Shown here piece after piece: positions 54,357-63,388 of a DNA stretch of 64,000 nt. Below the pieces are notes generated by a model. That model did no database searches. It was given only the letters and a program-made list of their open reading frames with translations, and had not been told where the DNA came from. Made by a program: the position numbers and the translations under genes. Position 1 is the first letter of the stretch. Each line of letters opens with the position of its first letter. The stretch comes from CAJBVG01 sp943371235 (GTDB lineage: Bacteria; Bacteroidota; Bacteroidia; Sphingobacteriales; Sphingobacteriaceae), in contig CALRTZ010000007.1 of NCBI GenBank assembly GCA_943371235.1, positions 1-64,000 on the forward strand, read 5' to 3'.

Positions 54357-55628
54357 TTACTTATAAAGAGGAAAGTCTTTCATCCAAGTGTTCACATCTT
54401 TCTTCACTTTCTTCAATGTCTTTTCATCTTCAGGATTCATTAACACAGCATCAATTAGTGATACTATTTTATCCATGTGTTTTTCTTTCATGCCTCTGCT
54501 TGTAATAGCCGCAGTTCCAATTCGAATTCCAGAAGTTACAAATGGTGATTTATCATCAAATGGCACCATGTTTTTATTGATGGTGATATCCGCTTTTACC
54601 AATGCATTTTCTGCAGTTTTACCTGTTATGTTTTTATTTCGAAGATCAATTAACATTAAATGATTATCGGTACCGCCAGAAATTATTTGGTAACCTCTAT
54701 TCATAAATGATTTAGCCATGGCTTGAGCATTTTTCTTTACTTGTAAAATATATTTAAAATACTGATCGCTTAATGCCTCTCCAAAAGCTACAGCTTTTGC
54801 AGCAATTACATGCTCTAATGGTCCGCCTTGAGTTCCAGGAAACACAGCTCCATCTAATATTGCCGACATCATTTTTACTTCACCTTTTGGTGTTTTAATT
54901 CCCCAAGGATTCTCAAAATCTTTACCCATCATAATAAGTCCACCACGAGGTCCTCTTAATGTTTTGTGAGTAGTAGTAGTTACAATATGGCAATGTGGAA
55001 GTGGGTCGTTTAATAATCCACGAGCAATTAATCCTGATGGATGTGAGATATCTGCCAATAATAAAGCACCCACTTTGTTGGCTACTTTGCGCATACGTTT
55101 ATAATCCCAATCGCGAGAATAAGCAGAAGCTCCGCAAATTATTAATTTCGGTTTTTCTTCAATTGCAATTTTCTCAAACTTACTGTAATTAATTAAACCA
55201 GTTTCTTTTTCTACCCCATAAAAACTTGGCTTGTATAATTGGCCCGAAAAATTTACTGGAGATCCATGAGTTAAATGCCCACCATGTGAAAGGTCGAAGC
55301 CTAATATTTTATCGCCTGGTTTTAACACTGCCAACATTACTGCTGCATTTGCTTGAGCGCCAGAGTGAGGTTGAACGTTAGCCCATGCTGCTCCAAATAG
55401 TTGCTTCACTCTATCAATAGCCAACTGTTCTACTTGATCTACCACTTCACAACCTCCGTAATATCTCTTGCCTGGCAAGCCTTCTGCGTATTTATTTGTT
55501 AAGCACGAACCTTGTGCCTCCATTACTTGTGTGCTTACAAAATTCTCTGAAGCTATCAATTCAAGGCCTTCTTCTTGGCGATGTGCTTCTTTCTCTATGA
55601 GTTTAAATATTTGCTGATCTCTTTTCAT
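54357..55628 (-). CDS. glyA: Serine hydroxymethyltransferase
   Basis: 423 aa PLP enzyme interconverting serine and glycine with tetrahydrofolate as one-carbon acceptor. ELIASENFVS, NKYAEGLPGKRYYGG, NVQPHSGAQANAAV and the PLP-lysine segment VTTTTHKTLRGPRGG are all present; length is typical. On the minus strand TATTTTTA lies just upstream of the ATG as a possible -7 element. The downstream YaiO-like gene follows after 3 bases, so export genes may be read through from this housekeeping promoter. Confidence 0.96.
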   Translation of the reverse strand: MKRDQQIFKLIEKEAHRQEEGLELIASENFVSTQVMEAQGSCLTNKYAEGLPGKRYYGGCEVVDQVEQLAIDRVKQLFGAAWANVQPHSGAQANAAVMLAVLKPGDKILGFDLSHGGHLTHGSPVNFSGQLYKPSFYGVEKETGLINYSKFEKIAIEEKPKLIICGASAYSRDWDYKRMRKVANKVGALLLADISHPSGLIARGLLNDPLPHCHIVTTTTHKTLRGPRGGLIMMGKDFENPWGIKTPKGEVKMMSAILDGAVFPGTQGGPLEHVIAAKAVAFGEALSDQYFKYILQVKKNAQAMAKSFMNRGYQIISGGTDNHLMLIDLRNKNITGKTAENALVKADITINKNMVPFDDKSPFVTSGIRIGTAAITSRGMKEKHMDKIVSLIDAVLMNPEDEKTLKKVKKDVNTWMKDFPLYK

Positions 55629-55668
55629 GCCTTAAAAATACATATTTTTAGCAAAAAAGGCTCATTTC

Positions 55669-55692
55669 GTTACAATAGTAAATTATTGTAAC
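55669..55692. promoter_or_regulatory. Inverted repeat in the glyA/nucleotidyltransferase divergent region
   Basis: GTTACAATA, six bases, TATTGTAAC: a perfect 9-bp inverted repeat with 6-base spacer in the 89-bp gap between divergent genes. Size and symmetry suit a dimeric repressor or activator site controlling one or both; alternatively a hairpin in a leader. Confidence 0.45.
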
Positions 55693-55717
55693 TTCGACCT
55701 TAGAAACGATTCTCCAA

Positions 55718-56707
55718 ATGAAAGCAATTATCCCCGTAGCCGGTATTGGCAGTCGATTACGCCCGCATACCCACACACAACCAAAAGCCTTGGTTCCTGT
55801 AGCTGGTAAACCAATTTTAGGTCATATAATCGACAGTTTAAAAGAAGTTGGCATCAATGAGTTTATTTTTGTAATTGGCTATTTAGGTGATAAAATTCAG
55901 TCGTATGTAATTGAAAAATATCCCGAACTAAATAAACATTTTGTAGTTCAAGCACAAAAAGAAGGCATTGGTCATGCTATCTGGACAGCTAAAGAATTTG
56001 TGGATGCCAATGATCAATTACTCATTGTATTAGGTGATACTATTTTTGATGTACACTTAAATGAGTTTATCAATTTGCCATTTTCAGCAATCGGCGTAAA
56101 AAAAGTAGAAGACCCAAGGAACTTTGGAGTAGTAGAAACCGATGATGAAGGTTTTATCACTCGATTAGTAGAGAAACCAATCATTCCAAAATCAAACATG
56201 GCAATGGTAGGTTTATATAAAATAAAAGAAGGTAAATTATTGATGGATACGCTAGATGAAAACATCAAAAATAATTTAAGAACCTATAACGAATTTCAAT
56301 TAACAGATGCCTTAATGCACATGGTTGAAAAGGGTGCAAAAATAAAATCGTTTAAAGTAGAAGAATGGTACGATTGTGGTAAGAAAGAAGTATTGTTAGC
56401 TACAAACGCAATGTTATTAAGCAGGCAAGAACTCAAAGAATCATATGCTTTCAACAATACAATCATTATTCCGCCCGTTAGCATAGCTGCAAATTGTAGA
56501 ATTCAGAATTCTATTATTGGCCCCAATGTTTCCATTGGAGAAAACACATATGTTGATCATTCTATTTTGGAAAATTCTATTATTGGTTCGTTTTCACAAT
56601 TAGAAGATGTAGTACTTCAAGATTCATTGGTAGGTAGTGATGCCTCACTTAAAGGCTTAAGTCAAAGTTTAAATTTAGGAGATAGCACCGAAATAAGTTT
56701 CTCATAA
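55718..56707 (+). CDS. Sugar-1-phosphate nucleotidyltransferase with beta-helix tail, copy 1
   Basis: 329 aa. MKAIIPVAGIGSRLRPHTHTQPKALVPVAGKPI (in the pattern GxGxRLxPxT...PKxxxPVxxKP) is the nucleotidyltransferase signature, with VVETDDEGFITRLVEKP and WYDCGKKE later. Residues 245-329 form a short left-handed beta-helix (NTIIIPPVSIAANCRIQNSIIGPNVSIG). It makes an NDP-sugar (glucose-1-phosphate thymidylyl/uridylyltransferase type). A clear paralog lies at 60655. Divergent from glyA. Confidence 0.85.
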   Translation: MKAIIPVAGIGSRLRPHTHTQPKALVPVAGKPILGHIIDSLKEVGINEFIFVIGYLGDKIQSYVIEKYPELNKHFVVQAQKEGIGHAIWTAKEFVDANDQLLIVLGDTIFDVHLNEFINLPFSAIGVKKVEDPRNFGVVETDDEGFITRLVEKPIIPKSNMAMVGLYKIKEGKLLMDTLDENIKNNLRTYNEFQLTDALMHMVEKGAKIKSFKVEEWYDCGKKEVLLATNAMLLSRQELKESYAFNNTIIIPPVSIAANCRIQNSIIGPNVSIGENTYVDHSILENSIIGSFSQLEDVVLQDSLVGSDASLKGLSQSLNLGDSTEISFS

Positions 56708-56755
56708 TTCACAATTCAACATTCACAACTCACAATTCACCATTCACAATTCAAT
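56707..56755 (+). repeat. Heptamer array before the TonB-C-like gene
   Basis: Seven 7-base units: ATTCACA, ATTCAAC, ATTCACA, ACTCACA, ATTCACC, ATTCACA, ATTCAAT. It begins at the last base of the upstream stop codon and ends 5 bases before the next ATG. Period 7 sets it apart from the period-8 arrays at 31-35 kb. Confidence 0.8.
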
Positions 56756-56760
56756 AAAGT

Positions 56761-57444
56761 ATGTCAATAAAAAAAATCTGCATTTTAAGTTTTATTTTAC
56801 TAGTTAGCATCAGTGTTTCAGCACAAAGTTTATATCGAAAAAAAGTATATCATAAAGTAACTAAGTATTTAGTAGAGGAGTATGATACCCAAGATTCTAC
56901 AACAGTTACCAAGCTTGGATATTATGCAAGATTTAATTCAAAAAATGGTAAAATGATAAAACAAGGTTCGTTCAAAGACAATGCACGTACTGGTGTTTGG
57001 TCGTTTTATGATGATAGTACAAAAATCAATTTCAGGTACAATTATACCACAGGCTTAGTAATGTTTTCGCGCCCAGATACCTTGGCGAAACATTTTTTAA
57101 TACAAGCAGGTATAGATACAAATTTTTACAAAGATTTATCGCAAGTGCCATTATTTGTTGGGGGCCCAACAGAGTATAGAGATTTTATAGCTGCAAACTT
57201 ACGTTACCCAAATGTTGCCAAAGAGTTTGATATCAGTGGTACTGTAATTGCCTCTTTTGTAATTGGAGCAAATGGGTACCCAGAAAAAGAAAGCAGAAAA
57301 ATAATAAAAGGCTTAGGCTATGGATGCGACGAAGAGGTATTAAGAATTATAAACTTAATGCCTAGATGGGTGGCTGCCAGAAAATCTGGTGAAGTACGTC
57401 AGTTGTATTACATGACCTTTAAATTTGAGCCAACAAAAAAATAA
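56761..57444 (+). CDS. Secreted TonB-C-terminal-domain protein
   Basis: 227 aa. Signal peptide ending VSAQ at about residue 21. The middle has MORN/YwqK-like sequence (GKMIKQGSFKDNARTGVWSFYDD); the C-terminus resembles the TonB C-terminal fold (LRYPNVAKEFDISGTVIASFVIGANGYPE and EVLRIINLMPRWVAA). Unlike true TonB it lacks a membrane anchor and proline-rich linker, so it is probably a periplasmic protein using this fold for binding. The start codon directly follows a heptamer repeat array; its stop overlaps the next start (TAATG). Confidence 0.75.
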   Translation: MSIKKICILSFILLVSISVSAQSLYRKKVYHKVTKYLVEEYDTQDSTTVTKLGYYARFNSKNGKMIKQGSFKDNARTGVWSFYDDSTKINFRYNYTTGLVMFSRPDTLAKHFLIQAGIDTNFYKDLSQVPLFVGGPTEYRDFIAANLRYPNVAKEFDISGTVIASFVIGANGYPEKESRKIIKGLGYGCDEEVLRIINLMPRWVAARKSGEVRQLYYMTFKFEPTKK

Positions 57445-58391
57445 TGAACAATAGAATTACAAAATTATTTGGCATACAATACCCGATAATACAGGCAGGT
57501 ATGATTTGGTGTAGCGGTTGGAGATTAGCTTCGGCAGTTTCTAATGCTGGAGGCTTGGGCTTAATTGGTGCAGGCTCTATGTATCCAGATGTATTAAGAG
57601 AGCATATTCAAAAATGTAAAAAAGCAACTGATAAACCATTTGGAATAAATTTGCCATTACTTTATCCAGATATCGATAAACATATAGACATTATAATTGA
57701 AGAAGGAGTAAAAATTGTGTTTACATCGGCAGGCAACCCGATGACTTGGACATCAAAATTAAAGGAGCATGGCATTATAGTAGTGCATGTAATTGCAAAT
57801 GTAAAGTTTGCATTAAAATGTGAAGAGGCCGGTGTAGATGCCATAGTAGCCGAGGGTTTTGAAGCAGGGGGGCATAATGGAAAAGAAGAAACCACCACCA
57901 TGTGTTTAATACCTATGATTAAAGATGCGGTTCAGATTCCATTAATTGCAGCAGGAGGAATAGCGACAGGAAAGGCAATGTTAGCTTGCATGGCTTTAGG
58001 TGCTGAGGGAGTGCAAGTAGGTTCCAGGTTTGCAGCATCTGTAGAATCATCTGCGCATGAGCATTTCAAACAAAGAATAGTTGAAACAAAAGAGGGAGGG
58101 ACACAGCTTTCTTTAAAGAAACTAGTACCTGTTCGATTAATTAAAAACGAGTTTTATCAAAAAATAACAGAGGCAGAAGAACGTGGTGCCTTAAGGCATG
58201 AGCTTGTTGAGATATTAGGCAGAGCAAGGGCTAAGAAAGGAATGTTTGAAGGCGACATGGTAGAAGGAGAATTAGAAATTGGCCAAATTGCAGGACTAAT
58301 TAATGAGGTGTTACCTGCATCAAAAATAATGGAAAACATGTTGCAAGAATTCAGAGTGGCACAAGCAGAGTTAGCACAATTAAGTATTTAA
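57444..58391 (+). CDS. Nitronate monooxygenase/FabK-like flavoprotein
   Basis: 315 aa FMN TIM-barrel. FGIQYPIIQAGMIWCSGWRLASAVSNAGGLGLIG is the N-terminal FMN-site region (PIIQAGM), then AEGFEAGGHNG with the His used by the family, IAAGGIATG and MALGAEGVQVGSRFAA for phosphate binding. It oxidises alkyl nitronates in the nitronate-monooxygenase branch, or acts as an enoyl reductase in the FabK branch; sequence alone does not decide. It overlaps the TonB-C gene by 1 base and is 1 base from the acylphosphatase gene. Confidence 0.85.
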   Translation: MNNRITKLFGIQYPIIQAGMIWCSGWRLASAVSNAGGLGLIGAGSMYPDVLREHIQKCKKATDKPFGINLPLLYPDIDKHIDIIIEEGVKIVFTSAGNPMTWTSKLKEHGIIVVHVIANVKFALKCEEAGVDAIVAEGFEAGGHNGKEETTTMCLIPMIKDAVQIPLIAAGGIATGKAMLACMALGAEGVQVGSRFAASVESSAHEHFKQRIVETKEGGTQLSLKKLVPVRLIKNEFYQKITEAEERGALRHELVEILGRARAKKGMFEGDMVEGELEIGQIAGLINEVLPASKIMENMLQEFRVAQAELAQLSI

Positions 58392-58392
58392 C

Positions 58393-58662
58393 ATGCAACA
58401 TATAAATATAATTATCCGCGGAAAAGTTCAAGGTGTTTTTTTTAGACATGGAACCAAAGCAGTGGCAGATCAATTGGGTGTAAGAGGTTTTGTTAGAAAT
58501 GAAGAAGATGGAACTGTTTACATTGAAGCGGAGGCAGATGAGTGGATACTTGATAATTTTTTAGATTGGTGTAACGAAGGGCCAGACAGAGCCGAGGTGG
58601 AAGCAGTAGAAAAAATGGAAGCCGAATTGCAAGGCTTTAACAATTTTATCATAAAAAAATAA
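58393..58662 (+). CDS. acyP: Acylphosphatase
   Basis: 89 aa, the usual size. IIIRGKVQGVFFRHGTKAVADQLGVRGFVRNEEDGTV carries the family signature (GxVQGVxFR and GxVxNxxDGxV); the catalytic Arg is in VFFRHG and the Asn in FVRNEEDG. It hydrolyses acyl phosphates such as carbamoyl or acetyl phosphate. It lies in a run of closely spaced genes and ends 4 bases before a TTG-started flippase gene. Confidence 0.93.
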   Translation: MQHINIIIRGKVQGVFFRHGTKAVADQLGVRGFVRNEEDGTVYIEAEADEWILDNFLDWCNEGPDRAEVEAVEKMEAELQGFNNFIIKK

Positions 58663-58666
58663 ACGC

Positions 58667-60181
58667 TTGGCAAGCATTAAAAAATTAGCATCGCAAACCG
58701 CTTATTATGGGTTAAGCAGTGTTCTTGGAAGAATGCTTAACTATGCCTTGGTTCCATTACACACAAGAGTGTTGAGCAATCAGCAAGATTATGGTGTGGT
58801 AGGTGAACTCTTTGCGTATGTTACTTTTCTAAATATTTTGTTTTTATACGGCATGGAAACCGCATTTTTTCGTTATGCATCCAAATCCAACGAACCATCA
58901 AAAGTATATAATTCAATATTTAGCAGTGTATTAGTTACAAGCATTACGCTGTGTGCCTTGTTATACTTAGCCTCTCCGAGTTTGCTTACTTACTTAAGTT
59001 TAGGTAATACAACCAATTTATATAGGATAGAATATTTGTATTTATTTATAGCAATTATGGGAATTGATGCCATAACTGCCATCCCATTTGCTAAACTAAG
59101 ATTAGAAAACAGACCCATTAAATTTGCGGGAGTTCGAATAGCAGTAATCACCATAAACGTATTATTAAATTGTTATTTTTTACTTTTTTGTCCTTACTGG
59201 AAATCGAATCACCCCGATAGCATTTGGGTTTCTTTTTATACAGAAACAGACCAAGTTTACTATATATTTTTAGCACAATTTATAGCTACTTTTTCAACCT
59301 TATTATTCTTATATAAAGAAATAATACAAGCAAAATTACAATGGGTTTGGAAAGAAATGAAACCCGTTTATATTTTTGCATTGCCTTTGTTGTTTGGTGG
59401 CTTGGCGGGCATGACGAATGAAACCTTGGATAGAATTTTGTTGAAATATTACTTACCTGGAACAACGGAAGAAAGACTAGCGCAGATCGGAATTTATAAT
59501 GCAGCATACAAGTTGTCTATTTTTATGACACTCGCTATACAAGCATTTAGAATGGCTGCCGAACCTTTCTTTTTTTCTATCAATAAAAATATAGATGCTA
59601 CAATAGTATATGCAAAAGTGATGAAGTATTTTGTACTAGTTTGTACTGTAATATTTTTAGGTGTTGTATTGCATATGAATTTGCTAGAACTTATACTGGG
59701 CAATGGTTACAGAGAAGGACTAGGAGTAGTTCCTGTATTGTTATTTGCAAATTTATTTTTCGGCATATACATCAACCTATCTATATGGTATAAGATAAGT
59801 GATAAAACTATTTACGGTGCATACATTACCCTAGTTGGAGCATTGCTAACCATCATTTTAAATATAATTTTAATACCATTATTTGGATACATGGGCTCTG
59901 CTTATGCAACTGCCATCTGCTATATTTCGATGGCTGTAATTTGTTATGCTATAGGTCAAAAGCATTACCATGTGCCTTATGATGTTAAAGCCATTGCAAA
60001 ATATTTGCTATTGATGTTGCTATTTTATTTTAGCTCTGTGTTTTTTAAAATATTATTAATAGATGCAACTCTTTTAGTACATCAATTAATAGATACTACT
60101 TTGTTTGTTATTTACTTGGCTTACACGTTTATTCAATTTAAAAGTTTGCGTAAAAATTCTGATGGAAGTAAAAATAGTTAA
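58667..60181 (+). CDS. MOP-superfamily polysaccharide flippase
   Basis: 504 aa, about 14 membrane spans. The N-terminus IKKLASQTAYYGLSSVLGRMLNYALVPLHTRVL is that of a common Bacteroidota flippase family (oligosaccharide flippase). TTG start at 58667 is chosen because it lies just before the conserved N-terminus and 4 bases after the previous stop; no ATG is available upstream. It differs from the two flippases of the main locus. Its last 20 bases overlap dut. Its substrate may be another lipid-linked glycan or lipid II. Confidence 0.85.
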   Translation: MASIKKLASQTAYYGLSSVLGRMLNYALVPLHTRVLSNQQDYGVVGELFAYVTFLNILFLYGMETAFFRYASKSNEPSKVYNSIFSSVLVTSITLCALLYLASPSLLTYLSLGNTTNLYRIEYLYLFIAIMGIDAITAIPFAKLRLENRPIKFAGVRIAVITINVLLNCYFLLFCPYWKSNHPDSIWVSFYTETDQVYYIFLAQFIATFSTLLFLYKEIIQAKLQWVWKEMKPVYIFALPLLFGGLAGMTNETLDRILLKYYLPGTTEERLAQIGIYNAAYKLSIFMTLAIQAFRMAAEPFFFSINKNIDATIVYAKVMKYFVLVCTVIFLGVVLHMNLLELILGNGYREGLGVVPVLLFANLFFGIYINLSIWYKISDKTIYGAYITLVGALLTIILNIILIPLFGYMGSAYATAICYISMAVICYAIGQKHYHVPYDVKAIAKYLLLMLLFYFSSVFFKILLIDATLLVHQLIDTTLFVIYLAYTFIQFKSLRKNSDGSKNS

Positions 60182-60596
60182 CCAATCTAAACATCCATTA
60201 CCTGCTTATGAAACACTATATTCTGCAGGTATGGATTTGCGAGCGAATATTGAGGAAGAATTAATATTGTTGCCACTTCAACGAATATTAATCCCTACAG
60301 GTTTATTTATAGAATTACCCAAAGGCTACGAAGCTCAAATTCGACCGAGAAGTGGGCTTGCATTTAAGTTCGGGCTAACGGTGTTAAATTCACCTGGTAC
60401 CATTGACGCAGATTACAGGGGGGAGATTAAAATCTTACTTGTAAACTTATCCAACGATAATTTTACGGTTAAAGATGGAGAGCGTATTGCCCAAATGATT
60501 GTGAGTAAGCATGAAGTAGTAGAATGGAAACCAGTTGAGCAATTAAGCAATACAGAACGAGGAGCCGGTGGTTACGGCCATACCGGTATTGGCTAG
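60162..60596 (+). CDS. dut: dUTP pyrophosphatase
   Basis: 144 aa from ATG 60162; an in-frame extension upstream lies within the flippase gene and is not supported. AGMDLRANIEE, PRSGLAFKFGLTVLNSPGTIDADYRGEI and ERGAGGYGHTG are motifs 1, 2/3 and 5 of trimeric dUTPases. It hydrolyses dUTP to dUMP, limiting uracil in DNA. Overlaps the flippase gene by 20 bases. Confidence 0.96.
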   Translation: MEVKIVNQSKHPLPAYETLYSAGMDLRANIEEELILLPLQRILIPTGLFIELPKGYEAQIRPRSGLAFKFGLTVLNSPGTIDADYRGEIKILLVNLSNDNFTVKDGERIAQMIVSKHEVVEWKPVEQLSNTERGAGGYGHTGIG

Positions 60597-60616
60597 TCGA
60601 TACTCAATAATTTTCT

Positions 60617-60624
60617 TATTTTTG
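60617..60624 (+). promoter_or_regulatory. -7 element before the second nucleotidyltransferase
   Basis: TATTTTTG fits TAnnTTTG, about 30 bases before ATG 60655. A TTG at 60589-60591 is 25 bases upstream, slightly far, so the -33 element is uncertain. Confidence 0.45.
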
Positions 60625-60654
60625 TGCCCTTGATACATAATTATTAATTAGAAG

Positions 60655-61665
60655 ATGAGAATAATAGTACCGATGGCAGGGATGGGCAAAAGAATGCGCC
60701 CACATACTCTAACTACACCAAAACCTTTGATTCCTGTTGCAGGAAAGCCGATTGTACAGAGGTTAGTAGAGGATATTGCCAAAGTTTGTGGACAAAAAGT
60801 AGAAGAAATAGCATATATAGTTGGTGATTTCGGCAAGGAAGCAGAAGATAACTTAATAAAAGTTGCAGAAAGCTTAGGGGCTAAAGGCACTATTTGTTAT
60901 CAAAAAGAAGCATTAGGCACTGCCCATGCAATTTATTGCGCTAAAGAAAGTTTAACAGGCCCTGTTGTGGTTGCCTTTGCAGATACTCTATTTAGAGCCG
61001 ATTTTATATTAGATGCTGAAAAAGACGGCATCATTTGGGTTCAACAAATTGAAGACCCTCGCCAATTTGGGGTTGTAAAGGTGAACGCCGAAAATGAGAT
61101 TACAGACTTTATTGAAAAACCTCAAACTTTTGTTTCAGATTTAGCCATTATTGGGATTTACTACTTTAAAGACGGTGAATATTTAAAATCGGAAATTGAA
61201 TATTTATTGAATAACGACATTAAAGAAAAAGGAGAATACCAGTTAACAAATGCTTTAGAAAATATGAAGCAAAAGGGTACTAAGTTCTCTCCTGGCAAAG
61301 TAGACGAATGGTTAGATTGTGGTAACAAAGATGCTACTGTTTACACAAATCAAAGAGTACTTGAAAATGTTAAAACAAAAGAGTTGCTAATTGCAAACTC
61401 AGCAACCATTATAAACTCAGAAATTATTGAGCCATGTTTCATTGGCGAAAATGTTCACATAGAGAATTCTAAAATTGGTCCACATGTTTCTGTTGGTAGC
61501 AATACAAAGCTTGTAGACTCCGTTATTAGTAACAGTATTATTCAAACAAATGTAAAAGCAGCATCTTGCAACATCAGTAATTCTATGGTGGGGCATTATG
61601 CAGATTTAAATGGAGCCAATGGATCACTTAGTATTAGCGATTACTCTACTATACAAAAGAGCTAG
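60655..61665 (+). CDS. Sugar-1-phosphate nucleotidyltransferase with beta-helix tail, copy 2
   Basis: 336 aa. MRIIVPMAGMGKRMRPHTLTTPKPLIPVAGKPI pattern at the N-terminus, VVKVNAENEITDFIEKP and WLDCGNKDATV are the same segments as in the paralog at 55718; the C-terminal beta-helix (SATIINSEIIEPCFIGENVHIENS) is also alike. Both probably make NDP-hexoses but may prefer different sugars. It has its own candidate -7 element. Its 3' end overlaps the start of the TPR gene by up to 56 bases. Confidence 0.85.
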   Translation: MRIIVPMAGMGKRMRPHTLTTPKPLIPVAGKPIVQRLVEDIAKVCGQKVEEIAYIVGDFGKEAEDNLIKVAESLGAKGTICYQKEALGTAHAIYCAKESLTGPVVVAFADTLFRADFILDAEKDGIIWVQQIEDPRQFGVVKVNAENEITDFIEKPQTFVSDLAIIGIYYFKDGEYLKSEIEYLLNNDIKEKGEYQLTNALENMKQKGTKFSPGKVDEWLDCGNKDATVYTNQRVLENVKTKELLIANSATIINSEIIEPCFIGENVHIENSKIGPHVSVGSNTKLVDSVISNSIIQTNVKAASCNISNSMVGHYADLNGANGSLSISDYSTIQKS

Positions 61666-63388
61666 TTATCTTACTGTTTTTTTTGTGGTTTTTTTATTGG
61701 GATTTACTAGTAAAGAAGCTCATGCACAAAAAAGAAACAAAACTGCAACTGTAGACACCATTAGTGCCGAAGACCAAGAAAAAATTAGTACTTATTTTTT
61801 TGAAGGTTTAAGGCAGAAGAATGTCGACAATGAGGATGCGGCTATTCGCAGTTTCTTAAAAGTGGTAGAATTGTCGCCAACAAATGATGCTGCATTTTTT
61901 GAGTTAGGTTTGTTGTACACACAGAAGAAAAAGTATAGCGAAGCGGTTTCTTCATTAGCAAAAGCTACAGAGCTACAACCTACTAATGAATGGTATTTAA
62001 ACTCATATGCCAAAGCATTAGAAAACACAGGCGATTACAAATCTGCTGTAGTGGTATATGAAAAATTAATTAAGCAGCATCCTGAAAAAATTGAGTTGCT
62101 ATTTGATTTGGCTTCTGTTAAAATTTACTTAGAAGACTACAAAGGTGCTATAAATACATACAACGATATTGAAAAAAGTATTGGCATAAATGAAGACCTA
62201 ATAAATCAGAAACAAAAGATTTGGTTAAAGTTAGGCAAAGTAGACAAAGCTGCTGAAGAAGCTATTCGCCTAATTAAAAGTGATCCTACAGAAATTCGAT
62301 ATAAAATGAATTTAGCTGAAATTTATTTGGCTAATAAAAAAATGGATAAAGCAATTGTGGTATTGCAAGAAATAGCAGATACAGATCCTAACAATAGTTT
62401 TGTTCAATTAGCATTAGCTGATTATTATAGAGAAAAAAAAGAGGAGGATAAATCTTTCGAGTATTTAAAAAAAGCATTCGCGAATCCAAACTTAAACATT
62501 GATCAGAAAGTTCGAATTTTATCTCCATACTTTAGCGTGTTAGATGATGCAAAGATGAAGGAAAAGGCCTTATCGCTTTCGGAATTAATTGTTACTGCAC
62601 ACCCAACAGATCCTAAGGCTACAGCCATTTACGGCGATTTCTTATATCAAGATAAACAACTAGAAAAAGCTAAAGCAGCATACGAGAAAACAATAGCTTT
62701 AGATAAAAAAGTTTTTGCAGTTTGGCAAAATTTAATGTTTATAGAAGTGGATTTGTCGGATTATAAAGGGTTATTAAAAACCTCAAATGAGGCAATTGAC
62801 TTATTTCCGGCGCAGCAATTAGTGCATTATTTAAATGCAATTGCCAAAGTTCAGAACAAAGATTTTGAAGGTGCAGTTGTTGCCTATAAAAATGCATTGA
62901 TGTTAGGACTTCCAAATAAAGATACAGAGTCGCAAATATATGCAGGCTTGGGAGATGCATACCACAGTTTAAAAAAACACAAAGAGTCTGATGAGTCTTA
63001 TGATAAAGCATTAGAAATTAAACCAAACGACCCGTATGTGTTAAATAACTATGCCTATTATTTATCGTTAAGAAACGAACGATTAGAGAAATCGTTAGAA
63101 ATGTCCGCACGCTCTAATGAGCTGTTAAAAAACAATTCTTCTTTTTTAGATACCTATGCTTGGATATTGTTTCAATTAAAAAGATATTCGGAGGCACAGA
63201 TTTGGATTGAGAAAGCATTAACTGCGGGAGGAGCAAATAGTGCAACCATTGTAGAACACAGCGGTGATATTCTGTTTTATTTAAACAAAGTAGAGGATGC
63301 TGTAATGCAATGGAAAAAGGCAGCAGAATTGATGACTCCATCAGAAATATTAAAGAAAAAGATTCAGGATAAAAAATACTATGAATAA
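61610..63388 (+). CDS. Secreted TPR-repeat protein
   Basis: Up to 592 aa. A hydrophobic stretch YLTVFFVVFLLGFTSKEAHAQ acts as signal peptide, followed by at least ten TPR-like repeats (for example DAAFFELGLLYTQKKKYSEAVSSLAKATELQPTN; shown by AVSSLAKATELQPT) to the end. It is probably periplasmic, acting as a scaffold. The start is uncertain: ATG 61610 and 61619 both overlap the upstream gene and give a long n-region; no good later ATG precedes the signal. It overlaps the next lipoprotein gene by 8 bases. Confidence 0.78.
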   Translation: MEPMDHLVLAITLLYKRASYLTVFFVVFLLGFTSKEAHAQKRNKTATVDTISAEDQEKISTYFFEGLRQKNVDNEDAAIRSFLKVVELSPTNDAAFFELGLLYTQKKKYSEAVSSLAKATELQPTNEWYLNSYAKALENTGDYKSAVVVYEKLIKQHPEKIELLFDLASVKIYLEDYKGAINTYNDIEKSIGINEDLINQKQKIWLKLGKVDKAAEEAIRLIKSDPTEIRYKMNLAEIYLANKKMDKAIVVLQEIADTDPNNSFVQLALADYYREKKEEDKSFEYLKKAFANPNLNIDQKVRILSPYFSVLDDAKMKEKALSLSELIVTAHPTDPKATAIYGDFLYQDKQLEKAKAAYEKTIALDKKVFAVWQNLMFIEVDLSDYKGLLKTSNEAIDLFPAQQLVHYLNAIAKVQNKDFEGAVVAYKNALMLGLPNKDTESQIYAGLGDAYHSLKKHKESDESYDKALEIKPNDPYVLNNYAYYLSLRNERLEKSLEMSARSNELLKNNSSFLDTYAWILFQLKRYSEAQIWIEKALTAGGANSATIVEHSGDILFYLNKVEDAVMQWKKAAELMTPSEILKKKIQDKKYYE

